The notes under the pieces are model-generated. The model ran no database searches, was not told the DNA's origin, and saw only the letters and a program-made list of their open reading frames with translations. Shown one piece after another: positions 7,603 through 17,067 of a stretch of 64,000 nucleotides of DNA. Position 1 is the first letter of the stretch. Each line of letters opens with the position of its first letter. The DNA lies in NCBI GenBank assembly GCA_002494885.1, contig DACV01000002.1, positions 62,001-126,000 of the forward strand. Direction: 5' to 3'. This stretch comes from Methanobacterium sp. UBA44 (GTDB lineage: Archaea; Methanobacteriota; Methanobacteria; Methanobacteriales; Methanobacteriaceae). The position numbers and the translations under genes are program-made.

Positions 7603-9133
7603 TTTTTTTGGTCTCCATATTAATGAGTATGCCTTCAGAATGAATAGAAATCTTATTTTCATTGGAAATTCTATTTTTAAGCTTTTTCCATTCTTTTTCA
7701 TTATTCATACATCCAGGATCTGGAGCTAATATGTCATCGAAGTAATTGTAGGCCCTTGCCCTACAACCACCGCATATATTTCTTGATTCACATTCCCCAC
7801 AATTTTCATGGAGAATTTCCTTATTTCTAAGTGTATTTAAAATGTCGTTGTTTATCCAGATTTCATTAAATTTATCTTTCTTTAAATTACCCAGTTTAAC
7901 ATCTTTTTTATGGGGGAAAAATACACAGGGATACATATCACCGTTTGGTTCTATGCTCATGTAAAACCTGCCTGCTCCACATCCACCTATAAATTCAGCA
8001 AGCTGCATAATAGCAGGATCAGAGTATTCAGGATTATAAAAATGAGTTGGGATGATATTAGAACCTTTTGAAACCATTGATTTTGCTACTTCGGCATATT
8101 GGGGGGCTGTTGATAAAACTTGCATATTATCTCCTTCATTTTTAGCATAGGCAACTTTAAGAAGATCTGATCTGTCTTTTGGGGATAGATCCATTTCCAT
8201 AATTTCTGACCCTTTCCCTGTTGGAATGAAGTTGTATAACATAAACCATTTTGCCCCTAGATCCCTGACAAAATCAATCATATCAGGAATCTCCTTCTTA
8301 TTATGTTCTGTAACTGTCGTTGCTACTTCAACAAAGATTTCTTCTTCAACAAAATTTCTAATAGAATGAACTGCCTTATTCCAGGCGCCCTCAACCTGTC
8401 TAAATGAATCATGAGTCTCAGGGTCAACCCCGTCCAGACTTATTTGGACAAATTCAAGCCCAGCATCCACAAAATTTTTAGATTTGCCTTTATCTGCAAG
8501 AATATAACCATTTGTAGCCATAGCCACATACATTCCCTTATCGTGTGAATAATCAATAAAATCAAGAATATGGGGATGAATTGTTGGTTCACCGCCAGAA
8601 AAAGCTATGGATGTTACGCCGGCGTCAGAAATGACATCAAGACCTTGAAAAACTTCTTTTGATGAAAGTTCGTTCATATCTCTCTTGCCAGCATCCTCGT
8701 AACAATGCATACACTTCATGTTACATGCTTTAGTAATATTCCAGACTATTTGGAAAGGCGCCCCTGGAATAAACGGTTTTTTAACACCAAATAAAGCAAT
8801 ACCTTTAAGTACACTGCTTAATCCTTTTATCCAGTAGCCGTCGTACATGGTATTTTTAATGTCTTCCTCAGTAGTTCCAAAACTCTTAGCTCCTTTTTTA
8901 ATTATATATCCTAAGATTTTAGACATTGATCTGCATTTATAACATCCAGATGTTTTTGTCCCTAAATAAAGTTTTAAAGCGCATTGTAACCGTGTAGATC
9001 TGTCTTTTTCACAGTAAACTAAGGTTTTATTGAGGAAATATTTAGCTAAATGATTATCTGCAATTTGTTTAAATGTTCCAATTATACCGCCTATATTTGG
9101 TGAATTTAAATCATTTGGGGTTTGATCTGTCAT
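7595..9133 (-). CDS. Radical SAM/SPASM-domain protein
   Basis: This 512-residue protein begins with an unusual Cys-containing region (YCEKD, LQCALKLYL, SGCYKCRSM; about residues 40-70). The radical SAM motif is CNMKCMHCYE near residue 136, with the SAM-binding FSGGEPTIHP strand after it. The C-terminus carries a SPASM-type auxiliary cluster region: CGAGRFYMSIEPNGDMYPCVFF, then CGECESRNICGGCRARA and a final DPGC. SPASM proteins modify peptides or make cofactors such as heme in archaea. The gene is upstream of and overlaps the B12 radical-SAM gene, suggesting consecutive steps on one product (inference). The substrate is unknown. Confidence 0.88.
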   Translation of the reverse strand: MTDQTPNDLNSPNIGGIIGTFKQIADNHLAKYFLNKTLVYCEKDRSTRLQCALKLYLGTKTSGCYKCRSMSKILGYIIKKGAKSFGTTEEDIKNTMYDGYWIKGLSSVLKGIALFGVKKPFIPGAPFQIVWNITKACNMKCMHCYEDAGKRDMNELSSKEVFQGLDVISDAGVTSIAFSGGEPTIHPHILDFIDYSHDKGMYVAMATNGYILADKGKSKNFVDAGLEFVQISLDGVDPETHDSFRQVEGAWNKAVHSIRNFVEEEIFVEVATTVTEHNKKEIPDMIDFVRDLGAKWFMLYNFIPTGKGSEIMEMDLSPKDRSDLLKVAYAKNEGDNMQVLSTAPQYAEVAKSMVSKGSNIIPTHFYNPEYSDPAIMQLAEFIGGCGAGRFYMSIEPNGDMYPCVFFPHKKDVKLGNLKKDKFNEIWINNDILNTLRNKEILHENCGECESRNICGGCRARAYNYFDDILAPDPGCMNNEKEWKKLKNRISNENKISIHSEGILINMETKKND

Positions 9134-9650
9134 TTTATATCTTCCTTTATTTTTTTAATAGATTAATGAAAACGGAAAAGGCGTGGGGATAACAAAAGAA
9201 CCAAACATAAAAACATAGCACTTGAAATGGGTGCTAAAATAAACATTTTAGGAGAATAAATACTCCATCCTCCAACCAATGAGTTATAAAGGATCCTGAA
9301 GGGCAAAATGTTTCCAATATCTCTAATAATACATTATTGTTTTATTATATTACTGGTGATATAAATTTTTTTCCAAAATAAACAGACATTCTAATTCATA
9401 TTTTCCAAAAGTTGTAGTCCTGATTAGCTATAATTTGATTGCTAAGGTTATTTTTCTTAAAAGAAGGTCATGAGTTTTTCTAAATTTTTTTGCATAAACA
9501 AAAAATTTTATATCTATTTCTAACAAACCCATATTGCAGACTAATTCTGCTAATTATATTAAATAAACATCTAATGATTATTTTTATTTTAATGATAAAG
9601 ATGAATTTCTTGATTAAAGTAATACAGCAGAAGAAGGAGACAGTGATTAA
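9134..9650. other. Intergenic region between radical-SAM and RFC operons
   Basis: About 500 bases of AT-rich DNA divide two divergent operons. It must hold both promoters, but no single TATA box stands out. A short inverted pair, GGAG...CTCC, occurs near 9251-9269. No gene or RNA is recognised. Confidence 0.4.
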
Positions 9651-10616
9651 ATGAACGGACCATGGGTTGAAAAATACAGACCAGGTACTCTGGATGAAGT
9701 AGTAGGTCAAAATCATATAATTGAACGATTAAAAAAATACGTTGAGGAACAGAGCATGCCTAATTTAATGTTTACAGGGCCTGCAGGAGTTGGAAAGACA
9801 ACAACGGCAATTGCTCTTGCAAAAGAAATTTTAGGTGAATACTGGAAACAAAATTTCTTAGAGCTCAATGCATCTGATGCTAGGGGAATTGACACAGTAA
9901 GGACAAATATAAAGAATTTTTGCAGATTAAAAGCAGTAGGTGCCCCATTCAGGATTGTTTTCCTTGATGAAGTAGATAACATGACCAAGGACGCGCAACA
10001 TGCTTTAAGACGTGAAATGGAAATGTATACCAAGACTGCATCATTTATACTTTCCTGTAATTATTCTTCAAAGATAATCGATCCGATTCAGTCAAGGTGT
10101 GCAATATTCAGATTTGCTCCTATAAAGGGAAACCATATTATAGATAGGCTTGAAAAAATAGCAGAAGCACAAAATCTTAATATTAAAAGAGAAGCAATTG
10201 AAAGCATTGTCTATTTTGCTGAAGGAGACTTAAGAAAAGCAATTAATATTCTCCAGGCATCTGCATCAACAACAGATGAAATCACAGATGAAAGTATACA
10301 CGAAATTGTATCCAAGGCAAAACCCCAGGATGTACGTAAAATAGTAAAAATGGCTTTAAACGGCGACTTTTTAGGTGCAAGAGATCTTTTAAGGGAAGTT
10401 ATGGTTATTCAGGGTACCAGTGGGGAAGATATGATAACCCAGATTTATCAGGAAATAACCAGAATGTCAATGGAAGGTCATATCGAAGATGATGCATATG
10501 TGGATTTAATCCAGAACATTGGTGAATACGATTTTAGAATCAGGGAAGGTTCAAATCCGAGAATTCAGCTTGAAGCTCTCCTGACCAAGTTTTTATTGAA
10601 AGGAAAGGCAGATTAA
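9651..10616 (+). CDS. rfcS: Replication factor C small subunit
   Basis: This 321-residue AAA+ ATPase is the small subunit of the archaeal clamp loader, which opens and loads PCNA at primer ends. It shows the N-terminal PWVEKYRP motif, Walker A GPAGVGKT at residues 43-50, Walker B FLDEVDNM, and the SRC arginine-finger motif in PIQSRCAIFRF. The C-terminal helical collar has normal length. No intein interrupts it. ATG 9651 follows GAAGGAGACAGTG. The stop is directly followed by the ATG of rfcL with no gap, so the two subunits are co-transcribed. Confidence 0.97.
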   Translation: MNGPWVEKYRPGTLDEVVGQNHIIERLKKYVEEQSMPNLMFTGPAGVGKTTTAIALAKEILGEYWKQNFLELNASDARGIDTVRTNIKNFCRLKAVGAPFRIVFLDEVDNMTKDAQHALRREMEMYTKTASFILSCNYSSKIIDPIQSRCAIFRFAPIKGNHIIDRLEKIAEAQNLNIKREAIESIVYFAEGDLRKAINILQASASTTDEITDESIHEIVSKAKPQDVRKIVKMALNGDFLGARDLLREVMVIQGTSGEDMITQIYQEITRMSMEGHIEDDAYVDLIQNIGEYDFRIREGSNPRIQLEALLTKFLLKGKAD

Positions 10617-12068
10617 ATGTTGTGGACAGAAAAATACCGTCCTAAGAACTTTGATGAAGTTCTTGGAAACTTAAAGGCAAAAAAGGAGATCCTTGAATGG
10701 GTTGAGGAATGGAAAGCAGGTAATCCTCAAAAATGTCTGTTCATTATAGGGCCTCCGGGTACTGGTAAAACCACATTTGCACAATTAATTGCAAAAGAGT
10801 TTTCTGATTCTGTTGAATTAAATGCAAGTGATAAAAGGTCTTATGATGCAATTATGAGTACTGCTGGCGAAGCTTCAGCTTCAATGACCTTATTTGGCGG
10901 TAGATTAAAATTAATAATTCTTGACGAAGTGGATGGGCTTCATGGAAATGAGGATAGAGGCGGTTCAAGGGCCATAAATAAAATTATCAAAGATGCTACC
11001 CAGCCAGTAATAATGATGGCCAATGATCCTTACAGTAATAGAATTAAGAGTTTTAAAAGTAAATGCCAGGTTATAATCCTTAGAAAAGTGCACACGAATT
11101 CCATAGTTTCTCTTTTAAAGAAGATATGTATAAAAGAAGGAGTTGAATTTGAAGAACATGTCTTGAGGGAACTTGCCAAAAGATCACGCGGAGATTTAAG
11201 GTCTGCAATAGGAGATCTTCAAATCATTGCTCAAGGAGAAGAAAAGATTACCTCAGACGACCTTAAAATTATAGCTCAAAAAGATGAAAGGTCTAATATC
11301 TTTGATGTGGTAAGGGCCATCTTAAAAAGTAAAAATCCAAAAAGGATTAAAGAATCTTTGCGACAGGTTGAAGCTGATCCAGCTCTTTTACTGGAAATGG
11401 TCACTGAAAATATTCCCCGTGAATACGAAAAGAAGCATGAAATCGAAGAAGCATATGAAATGATTTCAGAAGCAGATATTTATCTTGGGAGGGCATTTTC
11501 AACCCGCGCATATACTTACTGGAAGTACGCTTATGATTTCATGAGTGTGGGGGTTGGACTTTCAAAGGATGAAACTTATAAGAAGTTTGCTCGCTATACA
11601 AACTCATCAGTTTATACAATGCTTTCAAAAAGCAGAAGTAAAAGAGATTTGCAAAATAGAGTCGCTGAAAAAATAGCTGAAAAACTCCATACCTCAAAGA
11701 AAGTTGCAGTATCTCAGTTTCCCTACTTTGAAATCATGTTTCAAGACAATGAGATCGCATACAACATGATGACTTATTTTGGACTGGATGATGCTGAAGT
11801 AAAACTTTTTAGATCCAGAAAAGTTAAACCACCCAAAAAACCTAAAACGAAAGCTAAAAAAGAAAAAGTATCAAAAACTGTATCAAAAAGTGCAAAAACT
11901 GAAAAATCATCAAAAGCAACAAAAAAGAGCAAAGAAGAAGTATCAAATAAAGAAAATCTTTCTATATCTAAAAATAATAAGCAAAAATCTCCTAAAGAGA
12001 ACTCAAATAATCCTGATAAAAAAGATAGAAATGAAGGTAAACAGACTTCACTCTTTAGTTTCAAGTAA
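10617..12068 (+). CDS. rfcL: Replication factor C large subunit with C-terminal PIP box
   Basis: This 483-residue large subunit of the clamp loader has the N-terminal LWTEKYRPK, Walker A GPPGTGKT at 45-52, and Walker B LIILDEVDGL. After the AAA+ and collar regions comes a very Lys/Ser-rich, probably disordered tail (about 400-470). The last residues, QTSLFSFK, fit a PCNA-interacting PIP box (Qxx[hydrophobic]xx[aromatic]), which places the clamp-binding motif at the extreme C-terminus as in other archaeal RfcL proteins. The start codon abuts the rfcS stop. Confidence 0.97.
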   Translation: MLWTEKYRPKNFDEVLGNLKAKKEILEWVEEWKAGNPQKCLFIIGPPGTGKTTFAQLIAKEFSDSVELNASDKRSYDAIMSTAGEASASMTLFGGRLKLIILDEVDGLHGNEDRGGSRAINKIIKDATQPVIMMANDPYSNRIKSFKSKCQVIILRKVHTNSIVSLLKKICIKEGVEFEEHVLRELAKRSRGDLRSAIGDLQIIAQGEEKITSDDLKIIAQKDERSNIFDVVRAILKSKNPKRIKESLRQVEADPALLLEMVTENIPREYEKKHEIEEAYEMISEADIYLGRAFSTRAYTYWKYAYDFMSVGVGLSKDETYKKFARYTNSSVYTMLSKSRSKRDLQNRVAEKIAEKLHTSKKVAVSQFPYFEIMFQDNEIAYNMMTYFGLDDAEVKLFRSRKVKPPKKPKTKAKKEKVSKTVSKSAKTEKSSKATKKSKEEVSNKENLSISKNNKQKSPKENSNNPDKKDRNEGKQTSLFSFK

Positions 12069-12073
12069 TCTTT

Positions 12074-12466
12074 TTAATCTACTTTTTTTCCTGCATCAGG
12101 GCCAGGTTTTACAGAATAGATTTCTTCTACTTTAAGTAAAATCGCTGCTTTTGGCGATAATTTACTCATTACGCTCTGTGCCCAGTCCACTGCATCATCA
12201 AAGTATTTACCAGAGGTATGAATTTCTGCTGTTCCTTTAAATTGATATGGGCACTCTGAAGCATCTCTTGGAACCAAACTCGCCTTTGAGTTATTTTCAA
12301 GATTTTCACGGGTCTTGTTCATATAATTATCCACTAATAATATGGTTTTGTTATCTAAAGGCCGTGCAAATCCAATTGGAACTACATTAGGTATTCCCTT
12401 TTTAGTTGCAGTTGCAAAAAACACTACATTTTCCTTTTCTACAGCATCCATCATTTCATCAGTCAT
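12074..12466 (-). CDS. Pyridoxamine 5'-phosphate oxidase-like flavin-binding protein
   Basis: This 130-residue single-domain protein has the split-barrel FMN-binding fold: VVFFATATKKGIPNVVPIGFARPLDNKTILLVDN at the N-terminus is typical of small archaeal PPOX-family proteins. These bind FMN, or sometimes F420; which cofactor and substrate apply here cannot be told. MTDEMMDAV at 12466 is preferred as start over an ATG two codons upstream. The gene converges with rfcL, with six bases between the two stops. Confidence 0.8.
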   Translation of the reverse strand: MTDEMMDAVEKENVVFFATATKKGIPNVVPIGFARPLDNKTILLVDNYMNKTRENLENNSKASLVPRDASECPYQFKGTAEIHTSGKYFDDAVDWAQSVMSKLSPKAAILLKVEEIYSVKPGPDAGKKVD

Positions 12467-12660
12467 GACCAACTAAATCACCTTTTGAAATTTTTTTTAT
12501 CTGTATTTAATATTAGTAAAAAAGGAATATATATTTTTCTGACTCTGGAATCAATTCTATTCATCTGTATAATATTAGTTGGTAAAAATTGTTTGAGCAA
12601 GATGCATGTGAAAAATAATTTTAGCTCATAACCATTTAGAAGATCAATTAGAGAGGTACA

Positions 12661-13075
12661 AATGAGCTTGAAAAGCTTGTAGAAGATTTAAAATTGAAAG
12701 AATATTTACTTCTGCTAATGATTCGTTTTTTTTACATGATTTGGATGGAAATATAATTTATATAAATGATGCAGCCTATAAATCAAGAGGATGGGGGGTG
12801 AATATGTTTTTAGTGTGCGGGATAATGGTATTGGTATTGAAGAGCAGTATATGGGCCGGATTTTTACCGTATTCCAGCAATTACATTCCATGAGCGAATA
12901 TAAAGGTACTGGTATTGGTTTATCCATAGTTAAAAGAATTATTGAAAGACATGGCGGACATATATGGGCTAAATCAGAATTTGGGGTTGGATCCACATTC
13001 TATTTCTCGATTCCATTTGAACCTGCTGAAATGGGGGAGGAATTCCTAAAATCACGTAATATAATCAAAAAATAA
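12661..13075 (+). pseudogene. Histidine kinase remnant (PAS and ATPase fragments)
   Basis: Two pieces of a sensor kinase lie end to end in different frames. At about 12711-12790 the frame reads SANDSFFLHDLDGN then IIYINDAAYKSRG, a PAS-domain start; just upstream a coiled-coil-like NELEKLVEDLKLKEYL is in yet another frame. From 12791 to 13075 an open frame reads FSVRDNGIGI, GTGIGLSIVKRIIERHGG and GSTFYFSIPF, the N, G1 and G2 boxes of the C-terminal ATPase domain. The phosphoacceptor His domain and the first part of the ATPase are missing, so the gene has suffered a deletion and frameshifts and cannot work as a kinase. Confidence 0.8.
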
Positions 13076-13108
13076 AAAAAAATAAATGAATTTATAATCT
13101 TAATGTTC

Positions 13109-13201
13109 TTATTCTGCATCAATCATTTCGCCGTATTCTACTTCGATCTGACATCCTTTAGGACCGCAGCAGAAGTGCTGTAAATCAAATTTTACTTCCA
13201 T
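13109..13201 (-). CDS. Putative 30-residue Cys-rich protein
   Basis: A short open frame from ATG 13201 to TAA 13109 encodes 30 residues with the motif HFCCGPKGCQ in the middle and an acidic C-terminus. A good ribosome site (AAGGTG) lies 6 bases before the ATG. The three Cys and the neighbouring His could bind a metal. It resembles no family I know. It lies between a kinase remnant and the PAP2 gene and may be a small metal-binding protein or a selenium/sulfur-handling peptide; nothing in the sequence decides that. Confidence 0.5.
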   Translation of the reverse strand: MEVKFDLQHFCCGPKGCQIEVEYGEMIDAE

Positions 13202-13365
13202 TTTTTCACCTTAAGTTATGTTAAATAATTTTTTTCAGTTTTACTGGTTTGAAAACCAAAGGTTTTCTCACTCATCTTACTGTTGTTAACATGGGATATA
13301 TAGTTAATGGTTCGTCATTTGACTAACGTTATTCTTGAATCCTCTTTATGAAAATAATCCAGATA

Positions 13366-13926
13366 TTATTTTAATACATAATATATGAGCTTTAAAATAT
13401 GATTAAAAGAGCTAAAAGTGTCCCTGAAATAATATATTACTGCTGTAATTATAATAGCAATTATTATCCCTCCAAAAATGTCCAGCGGAAAATGAATGCC
13501 ACAAAAAACTCTTGAAAATCCTCCAACTAAACCCAATATAATAAATAAAGCCCCAAATTTCCTTGTTTCTTTAAAATATATCATTATTAGGGCTATTGAA
13601 AGCATAAATGTGGTGTGATCTGATGGAAAAGAAGTGTAGGGAGGAAATGGAAATAATAAAGTTCCTACAGGTATCATAAAGGGTCTGGGGTGAAAATAAA
13701 AGTGCCATATGACTACGTTTGCTGCTAATCCAAAGACAGCAGCGTATATGCTTAATAATGTAATTTCTCTATATTTGTTTCCTTTATGAAAAAAGTAAAG
13801 AAGCCCTATGATGAATGGTATTGGCATATAATGTGCAATAAGTACGGCTGAACTATCCAAAATTGGATTTATTCCTGCATATTGGTTAATAAGGATAAAA
13901 AGGGCAATATTAAATTGTTCGAGCAT
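13366..13926 (-). CDS. PAP2-family membrane phosphatase
   Basis: This 186-residue integral membrane protein carries the three PAP2 signature motifs: HPRPF (from the KxxxxxxRP-type first motif), FPSDHTTF (PSGH-type) and SRVFCGIHFPLDIFGG (SRxxxxxHxxxD). Five or six hydrophobic helices surround them. Bacterial relatives (BcrC type) remove phosphate from undecaprenyl diphosphate; in an archaeon the substrate would be a polyprenyl diphosphate carrier used for surface glycans. This assignment to lipid-carrier recycling is by family only. Confidence 0.85.
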   Translation of the reverse strand: MLEQFNIALFILINQYAGINPILDSSAVLIAHYMPIPFIIGLLYFFHKGNKYREITLLSIYAAVFGLAANVVIWHFYFHPRPFMIPVGTLLFPFPPYTSFPSDHTTFMLSIALIMIYFKETRKFGALFIILGLVGGFSRVFCGIHFPLDIFGGIIIAIIITAVIYYFRDTFSSFNHILKLIYYVLK

Positions 13927-14024
13927 TATTTATCTCCGCAAATTTATGTTAAATATCATTACTATTTTTATGATGATTATTACTAATAATTAAACACATT
14001 TTTAATGAAAATAAATACTAGAAA

Positions 14025-14693
14025 TTAGATTATATTATCCAAAAATAATGCTGATTTAAATAAATTTTCCCTTACATCAGGAATTAACCCTTCTAAAAAT
14101 CTTAATAAGTCTTCTGAACTTTTATATTGCTCTTGTATAGAATTATCCTGTTTAATCCCCATCCATGAACGGATCCATAATCTTGGAACATTTATAAGAG
14201 GATATAATAATTTTTTGCCTTTATAAGATTCATTGGAGCTTAAAAGTCCTATTTTTTCACCATTTATCATTAAATTCAGTATATTTTCAGCCTCATCATC
14301 TAAAGTAATGGGTAAAGCAATGGAATCCACATTTAATTCTATTCGTTCGTCAATATAGTTTCCATAGACAAGTTCAATACCATATTTTCTTTTATATGGT
14401 TCTAAAATTGTATATAAAGCAGTATTTAATGGATCATCATTTTTAACCACAAAAATTCTCTCCTGGGGAGAAATGCAGTGTGCAAGGGTTCTGGAGGCTC
14501 TGATGCAAATTTTTTGAAATATCTTTGAGCGGATAACTTCTATCTCTGGAAAACTTTTTTTAAACAGTCTTTCTTTCTTTCTTGAGAATCTTGAAAGCTT
14601 TAAATTATTTATAAAAATTTTGTTGCCCATTATGCTTACAAATCGGGTGTCAACACCAGTATTTTGCAGAGATTTGGCCAGATTTTTGTCCAT
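14025..14693 (-). CDS. Conserved-looking protein of unknown function
   Basis: This 222-residue soluble protein is not recognised. The N-terminus is basic (LSRFSRKKERLFKKSFPEI), and the middle contains CIRASRTLAHCISPQERIFVVKNDD and GNYIDERIELNVDSIALP. There is no membrane segment and no nucleotide-binding loop. Codon use and composition match its neighbours, which supports a real gene. ATG 14693 is the only good start. It shares its orientation with the PAP2 gene about 100 bases downstream but is separated by AT-rich DNA. Confidence 0.6.
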   Translation of the reverse strand: MDKNLAKSLQNTGVDTRFVSIMGNKIFINNLKLSRFSRKKERLFKKSFPEIEVIRSKIFQKICIRASRTLAHCISPQERIFVVKNDDPLNTALYTILEPYKRKYGIELVYGNYIDERIELNVDSIALPITLDDEAENILNLMINGEKIGLLSSNESYKGKKLLYPLINVPRLWIRSWMGIKQDNSIQEQYKSSEDLLRFLEGLIPDVRENLFKSALFLDNII

Positions 14694-15093
14694 TTTATCA
14701 CGAGTATTTATAAATATATTTAAATTTAATTCTTTTTGGTTTAAATTTTTATGTTAATTTTTAGTTCAAAATCCCAGAGCATTGGAAAATTGAAAATTTT
14801 CCATGTATTGAAACAGGTATCGATAGTTTACAAAAACTGTGTTTTTGTGGCATACAAACTTTAATTTTACGGATCGAGAAACAATTAGTCAGGTGCAGAT
14901 GTTTTTAAACTAAACACTAACTATAAATCATGTAGTGAACGTGTTTTCAGATAATTAAAGCAATTTTGCAGGGTTTTTTGAATCCTGATTTCTAATAATT
15001 AACGCTCAGGACTAATAATTCCCTTCAATGTCAAAATTTTCATTTTGACAAATTTTTTAAGTATATAAAAAGATATTTAAATTGGGGATTATA
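14694..15093. other. Intergenic region with three small hairpins
   Basis: No gene is visible. Three short palindromes occur: 14783-14803 (9-bp stem, GAA loop), about 14829-14848 (8-bp stem around TGT) and 15029-15050 (TGTCAAAAT / ATTTTGACA, 4-base loop). They belong to the same structural class as the hairpin runs at 27.7 kb and 41.3 kb. The last one lies about 45 bases before the next start codon. Confidence 0.6.
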
Positions 15094-16023
15094 ATGTTTA
15101 AACTATTTGGAAAGAAATCAAAGGAAAAAAAGAGGGGAATTCTTGAGATAGACCTTCAAGAACCTGTAGATTGTCTCTGTGATTTTACTTACAATTTTTA
15201 CTGGCAGCATAAGGGAAAAAAACTTGATCCAAGCTGGAAAATTCCGGGCAATGAATATACTTTTTCTGATTTAGTCGAACACCTTAAAAAAGGGAATGAC
15301 GTTAAAATAAATGGAAATGCAGGTCATAGATTATGTTCCAGCATGGGTGTAGACTTAAAATTCTTCGGCGGCTCAGGTAAAGAAGTTGATGTGGGAAATG
15401 TAATTGTGGATGGAGACGTGGATACTAGAATGGGAATAAGCATGGTTAAGGGCAGTATCTATGTTAAAGGAAATGTTAAAGCTCCCATAGGAAATTTAGT
15501 TGAAGTCAAATCCGATATGCAGGGATACAGAAAATTTAAATCCATTACTGATATTTTAATGAATGGTCTTTCCGACGATAAGCTTAAGGGTAGTTATCTT
15601 ACAAATACTGGGATTTTAATGGATGATGGGATTATAAGAGACACTGTTGGCTCCAGATTAAATAAAGATGCAGAAATAGTTGTTAATGGAAATGTTGATC
15701 TGAGTACAGGTATTTTAATGAGGAATGGAACTGTCAGAGTCAACGGAAATGCCGGTAAAAATACGGGTGCATTATTAAATGGGGGAACAATAATTATTAA
15801 TGGCAAATGCGATGATTTTACAGGAATAGACATGATTAAAGGATATATAATTGTAAATGGTGATGCTGGAAAGTTTTTAGCAGCAAATAAAAAAAATGGA
15901 ATTGTATTCGCGAAAAAAGGAAGCCCCATACCTCCAGCTGAAGAAAAAAATCTTAGCAGTGAGGATAGTAGGAAGCTTCTGAAAATGGGATTTAATCCAA
16001 GGGAATTTAAAAAATTTGAATAA
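15094..16023 (+). CDS. GXGXG-type beta-helix protein, FwdC/GltB C-terminal-like
   Basis: This 309-residue protein has many short beta-strand repeats with GN or NG turns (VIVDGDVDTRMG, IYVKGNVKA, VVNGNVDLSTG, RVNGNAGKNTG, IINGKCDDFTG, IVNGDAGKFL), the right-handed helix found in subunit C of formylmethanofuran dehydrogenase and in the glutamate synthase C-terminal domain. It starts with a basic segment (KLFGKKSKEKKRG). No catalytic motif is visible and it is not near fwd/fmd genes, so a scaffold role is more likely than dehydrogenase function. ATG 15094 follows TTGGGGATTATA; a TTG at 15082 is less likely. Confidence 0.65.
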   Translation: MFKLFGKKSKEKKRGILEIDLQEPVDCLCDFTYNFYWQHKGKKLDPSWKIPGNEYTFSDLVEHLKKGNDVKINGNAGHRLCSSMGVDLKFFGGSGKEVDVGNVIVDGDVDTRMGISMVKGSIYVKGNVKAPIGNLVEVKSDMQGYRKFKSITDILMNGLSDDKLKGSYLTNTGILMDDGIIRDTVGSRLNKDAEIVVNGNVDLSTGILMRNGTVRVNGNAGKNTGALLNGGTIIINGKCDDFTGIDMIKGYIIVNGDAGKFLAANKKNGIVFAKKGSPIPPAEEKNLSSEDSRKLLKMGFNPREFKKFE

Positions 16024-16036
16024 TTAAAAAAAAAAT

Positions 16037-16914
16037 TTATTTTTTGTTTATATTTGAAGATAATGGATGACTTTCAAATCTTTTTTCTAAAATAAAGACT
16101 ATGGCAAATTTAATAACAGCTGCAACTACGATAGGAATGGGTGATTCCATGCTAACAACTATTTTTTCGTAGGGAAGTCTGAGGGTTCCAATCATTAAAC
16201 CAACCAGAAATGCCATGGTAACTGACTTATGATGAATTAGTAAGTATTCTATAATTCTTGAGAAAGATAGAATCCCAACCAAAGCCCCTGCTAGTGATAA
16301 TTTACACAGATTGTAAATTGTTTAATGCATTTATCATGTATTCCTACTGGTTTAAAAGAAGTAAAAGGAATGCTCCAGAAATTCCGGGCAATATCATTGC
16401 ACATATGGCTACAACACCTGAGGAGGAAATAATGGGCAGAGAATGATTGGCTTGAATTGTATTTAAACCCATAATATAATTGCAAATATCAATCCAATAA
16501 CTAGAAAACTTATGTTTTTTATATTAAGCTCATCAACATGATTATATACAAAAATTGCTGATGAAAGTATTAAGCCAAAGAAAAAAGCGAATGTAACTGA
16601 GGGATAATAATTAAAAGGAATGAAATGACCTTTGACATGGTAAGAATAGCAAGACTTATACCTAAAAACAGCAGAATAAACAGTTCAAAATCTATTTCTT
16701 GAATTAAATTTTGTTTAAATCTTTTAAAGTCTCCTTCAAAAGATATGATATAAATTTAAAGTCTATTCAACTTATTGCATGTATTAATCTTTCATAAATA
16801 CCGGTAATTAATGCAATGGTTCCTCCAGAAACGCCTGGAATAACATCGGCCCTCCATGAACAGACCCCTTAAAAATATGAGAAATATTTCAATATTAAGT
16901 TTAATAAGTTTCAT
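16037..16914 (-). pseudogene. DUF368-family polyprenyl-phosphate transporter, frameshifted
   Basis: Pieces of one membrane protein are found in all three minus-strand frames. From the ATG at 16914 come a hydrophobic start and RGLFMEG; after a shift, DVIPGVSGGTIALITGIYER; after further shifts, FELFILLFLGISLAILTMSK, then FAFFFGLILSSAIFVYNHVD and FLVIGLIFAIILWV, then VAICAMILPGISGAFLLLLL, and finally a clean 81-codon frame (16037-16282) ending the protein. The two PGxSG motifs are the DUF368 signature. At least four frame breaks or stops make the gene non-functional. Confidence 0.8.
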
Positions 16915-17067
16915 TTATAGCACCTAAACATGTTTCTTATATTAAGAAAAAATATAGTCTAAATTAGATTTAAAATGCGTTTATGGATTATAATCTATTA
17001 ATATAATGCTTTTGTATTTAATAAAATAATTAATATTATATATCATTAAATCCCTTATTTTAAACCT

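Noticed and set aside
9480..9716. 78-codon minus-strand frame upstream of rfcS
   Set aside because: AT-rich, Ile/Phe-rich translation overlapping the rfcS start; no ribosome site.
15094..16023. Formylmethanofuran dehydrogenase subunit C
   Set aside because: Only the general beta-helix pattern is shared, the gene stands alone and the basic N-terminus is unlike FwdC.
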